The position numbers were made by a program, and so were the translations under genes. From NCBI RefSeq assembly GCF_013839525.1, contig NZ_JACDIS010000004.1, positions 372,001 through 436,000 of the forward strand: 64,000 nt of DNA, read 5' to 3'. This stretch comes from Chthonobacter rhizosphaerae (GTDB lineage: Bacteria > Pseudomonadota > Alphaproteobacteria > Rhizobiales > Pleomorphomonadaceae). Below, piece by piece: positions 18,214 through 26,200 of the stretch. The notes beneath the pieces are model-generated. The model did no database searches, was not told the origin of the DNA, and worked only from the letters and a program-made list of their open reading frames with translations. The stretch's first letter is position 1. Every line of letters begins with the position of its first letter.

Positions 18214-20398
18214 GCTTGCCTCCCGGGCTCAGGTGTCGGTTCTGCTGGTACCAGAGGTGGCTGTAGACCTCACAGCGGTCGAGAAGATCCAGGTGGCGGC
18301 CGGCATCCAGCAGCCTGCCGCGCTCCAGGCAGAGGATCTGGTCGCAGTCGGTGAGCGACGCCAGCCGGTGCGAGATCACGATCACCGTCCGGCCCTTGGC
18401 CATGCGGCGCAGGTTCTCGTTGATCACCGCCTCGCTGTCCGGGTCGAGGGCGCTCGTCGCCTCGTCGAAGACGAGAAGCGGCGGGTCCATCACCAGGGCG
18501 CGCGCGATGGCGATCCGCTGGCGCTGGCCGCCGGACAGGTTGGACGCGTTCTCCTCGATCACCGTGTCGTAGGACCGCGGCAGCCGCTCGATGAACTCCT
18601 CGGCGCCGGCAAGCCGCGCCGCCTCGATCATCTTCTCCACGCCCGCCTCCGGGCAGCCGACCAGGATGTTCTCCCGGATGGTGCCCTGGAACAGGAAGCT
18701 GTCCTGCAGGACGACGCCCATGCGGGCGCGCAGGTGGTCGAGGTCGATCTCGCGCAGCTCCACCCCGTCGATCTTGATCAGGCCCTCGTAGGACTGGTGC
18801 AGGCCCTGGAGGAGCCGGGTCAGCGTGGTCTTGCCGGAGCCGGACCGGCCCATGACGCCGACCACCGTGCCGGGCTCCACCGAAAAGGAGATGCCGTCGA
18901 GGGCCGGCGCCTTGGCTTCCGGATAATAGAAGCGCACGTCCGAGAAGGTGATCGGCCCGCGCATCGCCGGCCGCACGCCGTTGGCCCGGCGCGGCTCCGG
19001 CGCCGTGTTCACCACCGACGCCACCTGGGCGATGGCACCCTTCACCTCCTGCACCTGCTGCAGGAGACCGGCGATTTGAACGATCGGCGCGGTGGCGCGG
19101 CCGGCGATCATCGTGAAGGCCACCAGCGTGCCGGCGAAGACCGTGTGGTCGCCCGAGATGGCCAGATAGCCGCCGAGGCAGAGCGACCCCGCGTAGATCA
19201 GCTTCTCCAGGGGGGCGAGCAGGGTCTGCGGCTGGTTGGCGAGATGCTGCATGTCCGTGGACGCGCGCACGGAGTCCGCGACGCGGCTGTCCCACTCCCG
19301 GCGCTTGCGGCCCTCGAGCGCCAGCGACTTCACGGTCCGGACGCCCTGGAGGGCCTCGATCATGAACTGGTTCTTGCGCTGCTCGGCGGCGATCACCTTG
19401 GAATAGCTGTCCGCCATCGGCCGCATGTAGACGAGCACCACGACGCCCATCAGGACCGCGATCGTCAGCACGAACCAGGTGAGCGACGCGTTCAGCATGA
19501 ACATCGCCGGGATGAGGACGATCAGCGTGGTGGCGTCGAGAAGGGTTGAGAAGAGCTGGCCGGTCAGGAAGTTGCGGACCCGGCGCACCTCCCCGAGCTT
19601 GTAGGCCACGATGCCGGTGGGCGTGCGGTCGAAGAAGTCGATCGGCAGCGCGACCATGCGGTCGAAGATAATGGTGGAGACGCGCGCGTCCACCCGCGCG
19701 GTGGCGGTCGCCACCATGGACCGGCGCAGGTAGCCGAGCGTGGTCTCGAAGGCGAGGAGAACCGCGATGGCGCCCACCAGCGTGCCGAGGGTGGACATGC
19801 GGTGGTGCACCAGGATGCGGTCGATGATCACCATGTAGAGGAGTGGCGGCACCAGGGCGAGCAGGCTGAGCGCGATGGCCGCGATGCCGATGTCGCGGAA
19901 GAGCGTGCGCTCCTTCAGCACCATGCCGAGCATCCACAGGAAGCCGAACGGCCGGGTGGCCTCGTCGCCCTCCGCCCGGCGCTTGACCAGGATGGCCTCG
20001 CCGTCCCACTCGCGCTGCAGCCGCAGCCGGTCGATGGCGAGGGCCGGCGCGCCCGGCTCCAGCGGGTCGCGCACCATGATGCCGACGGACGTTTCGGTGC
20101 GGAACACGCCCTCGGCGACCACGCAGGCGCCGGACCTCAGCCGGAGGATGGCCGGGTAGGCGTTGCCGAGGGTCACCAGGTGGTCGAAGGTGAGGCGGGT
20201 TCGGCGCGCCCGGAAGCCGTTCTCGTCGGCGATCCGGATCAGCCGGCGCGGGCTCGCGGGCTCGCCGCCGTGGCGCGACCTGAGCGTGTCGAGGCCGATG
20301 TGGACGCCGAGCTTTTCGGCCACCAGCGCAAAGGCCGCCAGGGCCGTCGCGTCGCCGCCCGACCGGTACGCCTCCGGATCCCGCCCACCCATCGCCAC
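18179..20398 (-). CDS. Type I secretion ABC exporter (HlyB-like, permease-ATPase)
   Basis: The protein has 739 residues in three parts. An N-terminal C39-peptidase-like domain (~15-140) lacks the catalytic Cys, so it is probably a substrate-docking domain rather than a protease. An exporter membrane domain spans ~160-440. The ATPase has Walker A GRSGSGKT (517-524), signature NLSGGQRQR and Walker B LLVFDEATSALD. It should export a C-terminally tagged protein, and the giant repeat protein at 29003-33094 is the obvious candidate. The start is a GTG (20398) with GAGGG six bases upstream. Confidence 0.92.
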   Translation of the reverse strand: MAMGGRDPEAYRSGGDATALAAFALVAEKLGVHIGLDTLRSRHGGEPASPRRLIRIADENGFRARRTRLTFDHLVTLGNAYPAILRLRSGACVVAEGVFRTETSVGIMVRDPLEPGAPALAIDRLRLQREWDGEAILVKRRAEGDEATRPFGFLWMLGMVLKERTLFRDIGIAAIALSLLALVPPLLYMVIIDRILVHHRMSTLGTLVGAIAVLLAFETTLGYLRRSMVATATARVDARVSTIIFDRMVALPIDFFDRTPTGIVAYKLGEVRRVRNFLTGQLFSTLLDATTLIVLIPAMFMLNASLTWFVLTIAVLMGVVVLVYMRPMADSYSKVIAAEQRKNQFMIEALQGVRTVKSLALEGRKRREWDSRVADSVRASTDMQHLANQPQTLLAPLEKLIYAGSLCLGGYLAISGDHTVFAGTLVAFTMIAGRATAPIVQIAGLLQQVQEVKGAIAQVASVVNTAPEPRRANGVRPAMRGPITFSDVRFYYPEAKAPALDGISFSVEPGTVVGVMGRSGSGKTTLTRLLQGLHQSYEGLIKIDGVELREIDLDHLRARMGVVLQDSFLFQGTIRENILVGCPEAGVEKMIEAARLAGAEEFIERLPRSYDTVIEENASNLSGGQRQRIAIARALVMDPPLLVFDEATSALDPDSEAVINENLRRMAKGRTVIVISHRLASLTDCDQILCLERGRLLDAGRHLDLLDRCEVYSHLWYQQNRHLSPGGKHGDRIGAATRS

Positions 20399-20454
20399 TC
20401 TCTCGACCCTCGCCGCCGCCCTCTCGCGTCTCCCGGACTATGGTTTCCGTCTGG

Positions 20455-20508
20455 TTAATGGACGGTTACGGAACGGGAGCGCCGAGGCGCGCGGTAACCT
20501 GCCGTTAA
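20455..20508. promoter_or_regulatory. Two CtrA-like half-matching boxes upstream of the exporter operon
   Basis: TTAA-N7-TTAC at 20455-20469 and GTAA-N7-TTAA at 20494-20508 each match seven of the eight bases of the CtrA consensus TTAA-N7-TTAA. TTAA is very rare in this GC-rich window. The pair sits between the divergent exporter and glycosyltransferase genes. Confidence 0.45.
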
Positions 20509-20593
20509 CGTTGAAAAATCATTGTCTTGCAATAGGTCCGAGCGGCGCCCCGGCCGGGTTCCCGCGCGGTCGCATCGGGTTTCGGGGAATGGC

Positions 20594-21784
20594 ATGCGCC
20601 GGCGCGTGGTGATCCATTGGGGGGTGTCGAGCTTCTTCGGCTGGGGCGTCTACGGCCTCAACCTGGCGCTGCACTGGTCGAACGACCCTGCGGTGGAGCC
20701 GCTCTGCTCCTATCCGCTGAGGGACGACCAGATCGTCGTGGACCCGCTGAAAACCCGAGTTCTCGCCCGGTTCCGGGCCGAATCGGAGGGGCTGCAGGGC
20801 AGGCTCGCCGGCCTTTCCAACCGGACGGTGACGGCCGACGGGCCGGTGCTGTCGGCGCTCGGCAACGACTTCCGCACGGCGCCGCTCCGGGACGAGCTCC
20901 GGCTCGCCGGGACCCCGACGGTCGGGGTCGTGTTCTTCGAGGTGCCGCAGCTGGACGCGGAGACGGTCGAGCGGGCGAAGGCGCTGCCGTTCATCGTGGC
21001 CGGATCGACCTGGAACGAGCGGATCCTGCGGGAATACGGCGTCGCCTCGGTGCGGACCGTGATCCAGGGCATCGACCCGACCTTGTTCCACCCGGCCCCG
21101 AAGGCGGGGCTGATGCCGGGGCGATTCCTGGTGTTCAGCGGCGGAAAGCTGGAGCTTCGCAAGGGCCAGGACCTGGTGCTCGCCGCCTTCCGCCGGTTCG
21201 CGGAGCGGCATTCCGATGCGGTGCTGGTGACGGCCTGGCACAGCCCGTGGCCGCAGTTCGCCAGGACGGTGGATGTCTCCGGGCAGGCGGCGCCGGTGGT
21301 GTTCGGGCCGAACGGAAAGGTGGACGCGACCGCCTGGGCGGCGGCGAACGGCATTCCGGCGGACCAGTTCGTGGACCTCGGCGCGGTGCCGAATGCCTTG
21401 ATCGCTCCGATCCTCAGGGAAATGGACGTGGCCCTTTTCCCGAACCGGAGCGAGGGCGGGACCAATCTGGTGGCGATGGAATGCATGGCGTGCGGGGTGC
21501 CGACCATCCTGTCGGCGAACACCGGCCACCTGGACCTCATCCAGCCGGACAGCTGCTATCCGCTCGCCCACCAGCGGCCGGTCTCCGGCCCCTACGCGGG
21601 GGTCGGGACGACGCCGGGCTGGGGCGAATCGAGCGTCGACGAGATCGTCGACCGGCTGGAGAAAGCCTATTCCGATCAGGAGGATGCCCGCCGCAAAGGG
21701 GCCGGCGGCGCAGCCCTGATGGCGGCCCGTCCGTGGGCCCGGACGGCGGCGGAGATGCGCGACGTGGTGCTTTCGCTCATCTGA
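20594..21784 (+). CDS. Glycosyltransferase, GT4-like (GT-B fold)
   Basis: The protein has 396 residues. The N-terminal domain has an FFGWGVYGLNLALH nucleotide/acceptor loop. The C-terminal donor domain shows FSGGKLELRKGQD and LFPNRSEGGTNLVAMECMACGVPTI, with the E-x7-E-like arrangement of GT4 enzymes. No membrane segment or signal is seen. The ATG at 20594 is preferred, since a TTG 72 bp upstream has no good ribosome site. It is divergent from the exporter and convergent with the TPR-glycosyltransferases (12-bp gap). A role in glycosylating the secreted protein is inference from location. Confidence 0.8.
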   Translation: MRRRVVIHWGVSSFFGWGVYGLNLALHWSNDPAVEPLCSYPLRDDQIVVDPLKTRVLARFRAESEGLQGRLAGLSNRTVTADGPVLSALGNDFRTAPLRDELRLAGTPTVGVVFFEVPQLDAETVERAKALPFIVAGSTWNERILREYGVASVRTVIQGIDPTLFHPAPKAGLMPGRFLVFSGGKLELRKGQDLVLAAFRRFAERHSDAVLVTAWHSPWPQFARTVDVSGQAAPVVFGPNGKVDATAWAAANGIPADQFVDLGAVPNALIAPILREMDVALFPNRSEGGTNLVAMECMACGVPTILSANTGHLDLIQPDSCYPLAHQRPVSGPYAGVGTTPGWGESSVDEIVDRLEKAYSDQEDARRKGAGGAALMAARPWARTAAEMRDVVLSLI

Positions 21785-21796
21785 CCCGGCGGCGAT

Positions 21797-23281
21797 TCAG
21801 CCGCCCCCGGAGGCCAAAAGGGCGGTGACATCCCGGACCGGATCGGCCCAATCGCCCTCCACAACCTGGCGGTGCAAGCGGGCTGTGGGGTACCAGGGGC
21901 TGGTCGGGCGCGCGCGCAGCCAGCGCCACTCGGCGACCGCCTGGAGGAGGATGTGGACCGGCCGGCCGAGGGCGCCGGCGAGGTGGGCGGCGGCGGTGTC
22001 GGTGGAGACGATCCGCTCCGCGATCGTCATGACGGCGGCCGTGTCCAGGAAGGCGTCCGGTCCGTCGTCGAGGTCGGGGCCGGCGTGTTCCAGGGTGAAC
22101 GGCAGGCCGGCGACACGGTGGCCGGACCCATGCGCCTCGATCGCTTCGGGTGCGAGTTTCTGCAGCGAGATCAGCCGGATGCCGGTCAGCGCCGCGAGCC
22201 CGGCGAAGACCCCGAGGTCGTCGATGCTGCGGCCGCGGTCGACCGGCGAGGCCGGGTTGCCCTTGTGGACGAGGGCGACGATCCGGCGGCCGTCGTCGCC
22301 AAGACGGGCGCGCCAGCGGGCGACCCGGTCCGGCTCGGCGGCGAGATAGGGCACCCGCCGCGGCACCGACCCGAGAGTCAGTCCGAGCCGGTGCGGCAGG
22401 CTCATGAGCGGCACGACGGCATTGTGCGGGTCCGGGGCCACATCGTCGGGGATGACGTGATCGACGCCGGTGAAAGACCTGAACAGCCGGGCGAGGCGCG
22501 CCGGCACCTCCAGGGTGACCGATCCGGCCAGCGACCGGGCGAGCGGCGCGAGCCGGGCGAACTGGATGCAGTCGCCAAGCCCCTGTTCCGTATGGACAAG
22601 GAGCGAGCCCTTGAGCGGGGCGCCGTCCCAGGCGGCCATCTCGACGTGCCGGCGGCGGGACGGAAAGCCCGGCGTCTGCCATCGCCATTCGTAGTGACGC
22701 CATGCCGACGTGTCGTCGCCGAAGCGCAGGAGCAGGCGGGCCAGGTTGTAGTGCGCCTCCGGCAGGTCCGGATGGGCGGCGAGGACCCGGCGCAGGAGCG
22801 CGACCGCCTCCTCGTCCCGGCCGCGCTCGCCGTAAAGGTTTGCAAGATTGTGGGCGGCGGTGGCCGAGTCCGGATCGAGGGCGTGCGCCCGCTCGCAGGC
22901 CCGAAGCGCGCCGTCCCGGTCGCCGAGCGCCTTCAGGGCCGCCCCGTAGGCGCACCACACGTCCGCCGTGTCGTGGGCGATGTGGAGAGCCCTCCCGTAG
23001 GCCTCCGCCGCACCCGCGTCGTCCCCGGATCGGGCGAGCGCGTTGCCGAGGTTCGACCAGGCGGCCGCCATGCCGGGGGCGAGGTCCGTCGCCCGGCGCA
23101 TGAGGGCGATCGCCTCGTCGAGGGCGCCCTTCGCCTTCAGGGTGACGCCGAGGAGATGGAGCGCGTCCGGGTTCTCCGGCTCGGCCTCCAGCACCTCGCA
23201 ATAGGCGGCGGCCGCGGCGTCCAGCCGACCGGCCCGGTGGTCGTCGAGGGCGCGGGCGAGGCGGTCGGCGGCCGGGAACAT
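21797..23281 (-). CDS. TPR protein with GT9-like glycosyltransferase domain
   Basis: The protein has 494 residues. About five tetratricopeptide repeats (residues 5-195) are followed by a heptosyltransferase-like domain. Key motifs are TEQGLGD (231-237), LMSLPHRLGL, KGNP and STDTAAAHLAGALGRP, the last matching the nucleotide-sugar-binding end of GT9 enzymes. The TPR-plus-GT layout resembles O-linked protein glycosyltransferases, though the catalytic half differs from GT41. Start and the upstream stop share one base (TGATG), so it is translationally coupled to the large paralogue. Acceptor is unknown. Confidence 0.75.
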   Translation of the reverse strand: MFPAADRLARALDDHRAGRLDAAAAAYCEVLEAEPENPDALHLLGVTLKAKGALDEAIALMRRATDLAPGMAAAWSNLGNALARSGDDAGAAEAYGRALHIAHDTADVWCAYGAALKALGDRDGALRACERAHALDPDSATAAHNLANLYGERGRDEEAVALLRRVLAAHPDLPEAHYNLARLLLRFGDDTSAWRHYEWRWQTPGFPSRRRHVEMAAWDGAPLKGSLLVHTEQGLGDCIQFARLAPLARSLAGSVTLEVPARLARLFRSFTGVDHVIPDDVAPDPHNAVVPLMSLPHRLGLTLGSVPRRVPYLAAEPDRVARWRARLGDDGRRIVALVHKGNPASPVDRGRSIDDLGVFAGLAALTGIRLISLQKLAPEAIEAHGSGHRVAGLPFTLEHAGPDLDDGPDAFLDTAAVMTIAERIVSTDTAAAHLAGALGRPVHILLQAVAEWRWLRARPTSPWYPTARLHRQVVEGDWADPVRDVTALLASGGG

Positions 23282-26200
23282 CAGGCCGTCTCCGGACCGC
23301 CCTGGAGGAGAGCGTCGAGAGCCGGCCCGGCCGCCTCGGCGACGGCGGCCCAGTCGCCGGGCGCGGGTTGGCGAAGGAGGCGGACTGTGGGGTACCAGAC
23401 GCTGTCCGGCCGGCCGGTCATCCAGCGCCAGTCCGGCGCGTGCTTCAGGAGGACGAGCGTCGGCCGCCCGAGGGCGCCGGCGAGGTGGGCGAGCGCGGTG
23501 TCGGACGTCACCACCGCGTCGGCGACGGTCAGGATGGCGGCGCTGTCCAGGAAGGCGTCCGGCCCGTCGTCGAAGCCCGGACCGGGGAGGCGCGGCCGGA
23601 GGTCCGCCGGCAGGCCGGCCAGATCGGACAGGCCGTGCTCCTTCTGGAGGCCGACGAAGCGGACCGGCGGACGGCGCGCCGCCCCGTGGCGGAGGAGCGG
23701 TTCCAGGGCGGCAAGACCCGGCGAGCGCCCCCGGTCGGCCCGCGCCTTCGGATTGCCCTGCCAGACGAGCGCCACCAGCGGCCCTTCGCCGGCGAGCCGG
23801 TCGCGCCAGCGGGCGACCCGGTCCGGGTCGGCGGAGAGATAGGGCACGTCGGCCGGCACCCGGTCGAGGGTGGTGCCGAGGAGAAGCGGCAGGCTGAGGA
23901 GCGGCGCCTGCACGTCGTGGGGCGGCACCGGCCCGCCCTGCTCGACGAAGCGGACCGGCAGGCCGCCGACGTCGAGCCCTGACAGGAGCGCCAGCAGCGG
24001 ACGGCGCACCTCCACGACGAGGTCGCCGCCGCGGGCGGCCGCGAGGGCGAGATAGCGGGCGAACTGGATCTGGTCGCCGAGCCCCTGCTCGCCGTGGACG
24101 AGCAGCGTGCGGCCGTCGTAGCGGGCGCCGTCCCAGAGCGGGGCCGGAAGGGCGCGCGGCGTCATCTCGGCACCCTGCCAGCGGTATTCGTAGTCGGCGA
24201 AGCCGCCCTCAAGGTCGCCGGCGGCGAGCCGCGCATGGGCGCGGTCGATGCGGATGTCCGCGTCGCCGGGCGCAAGGTCCGCCGCCCGGTTGAAGGCGGC
24301 GAGCGCCTCGGCGAGCCGGCCGACGGCGCGAAGGGCGTTGCCGAGGTTGCGGTGGGCGACCGGCGCCTGCGGGCGGAGCGCGACGGCGGTCTCCAGCACC
24401 GGGACGGCCTCGGCCGGACGGTCGGTGTCGGTGAGGAGCGCGCCGAGGTTGATGAAGGCCTCGCCGGCTTCGGGCGCCTCGGCCACCACCTCCCGAAGCA
24501 GCGCCTCCGCGTCGCCCTCGCGGCCGAGGCGGCGGAGCGCGATGGCGGTGTTGGTGCGGAACTCCGGCGTGGCGAGGCCGCGCCGGCGGGCCGCCTGGAA
24601 CAGGATGAGGGCGCGCGGATAGGCCCTTCGCTGGAGCGCGATGGCCCCCAGCATGTGGATGGCTTCGAGGGCGTCCGGATGGTCGAGGAGCACGGCCGCG
24701 TAGAGGGCGGCGGCGGCGTCCAGCCGTCCGGTCACGTGCTCGGCCACCGCGCGGCCGAACATCCGCTCGCCGCTCTCCCGCGGCGGAGCGGCCGGCGGGG
24801 CGATCCGGGGATCGTCGGTGCGCGGGACGAGGCGGCTGCGGTCGCCCTCGGCGAGGGCGGCCACCTCGGCGGCGAGGCGGCCGACGACGCCGGCCCAGGG
24901 CTCCGCCGTGCCCACCTCCGCCTCGCCCTGGCGGAACAGCCGCAGGGTCGGATACCAGGGGGAATCCGCCCTCCCCTTCAGCCAGCGCCATTCGGCATGG
25001 TGCTTCAAGACCGCGAACGCCGGGCGGCCGAGGGCGCCGGCAAGATGCAGGACGGCCGTGTCCGTGGAGACGACGACGTCGAGGTTCATCATCACGGCGG
25101 CGGTGTCCAGGAAGGCGTCCGGGCCGGCGTCCACGTCCGGCCCCAGGGTCTCCACCCGGAAGGCGCCGCCGAGCGCCTCGATCTGCTCCACGCCCGGTCC
25201 CTGCTGGAGGGCGATGAGCCGGACGCCCTCGATCGCGGCCAGCGGCGCGAACGCCTTCAGCGGCACGGATCGGCCGGCGTCGACGGCGGGGTCCGGATTG
25301 CCCTGCCAGACGAGGCCGATCCGCAGGCCGTCCGTCTCGGCGAGCCGTTCGGCGAAGCGGCGGACCCGGTCCGGATCCGGCGTCAGGTAGGGGACGGCGG
25401 CCGGAATGGTGTCGAGCCGGGTGCCGAGGAGGTGCGGCAGGCTCATGACCGGGATGGCGCCGTCGACCGGCGGCACGGGGCCGCCCTCCACGGCGACCGC
25501 GTCCACGCCCGTCGCGCCGGCGAGGAGCGCCGCGAGCCGCGGCCGGCAGCCGACCACCACACGGGCGGCGCCGCGTGCCTTCAACTCGCCGGCATAGCGG
25601 ACGAACTGGATGGCGTCGCCGAAGCCCTGCTCGCAGAGGAGAAGCAGGGTCCGGCCGCGCACGTCCCGGCCGTGGAAGGCGGGCGGGCCGCCGTCGAGCC
25701 CCAGGCGCGGGCTGCGGCGACGTTCCTCGTAGGCCTTGAAGCCGGCGTCGAAGTCGCCCTCGATCAGGTGCGTCATGCCGAGCGCCATGGCGGCGTCCGC
25801 ATGGCCGCGCCGGGCCGCCATGGCGGCCGTGAAGGCCGCGCGGGCGTCCGCCACCCGGTCGAGGTCGAAGAGGGCGGTGCCGAGGTTGGTGAGCGTGTCG
25901 GCGTTCGCGGGCGCGTGTTCCAGGGCCTGCCGGTAGAACCACACCGCCAGGGCCTTGTCGCCGCGCCGGCGCTCGGAGACGCCGAGGTTGGTGAGCGCGT
26001 CCACGTTGGCGGGGTCCGCGACGAGCGCCTCCTCCCAGGACCGCACCGCGCCCGCCGCGTCGCCCGCCTCGTCGAGGGCGTTGGCGAGGAGAACCTTCAG
26101 GCGGGCGTCCTCCGGCGCGAGCGCGGCGGCCGCGCGGAAGGCCTCGATCGCCTCGGCCAGACGGCCGGCGGCCTTCAGGGCCTGTGCCTCCGCCCGGCGG

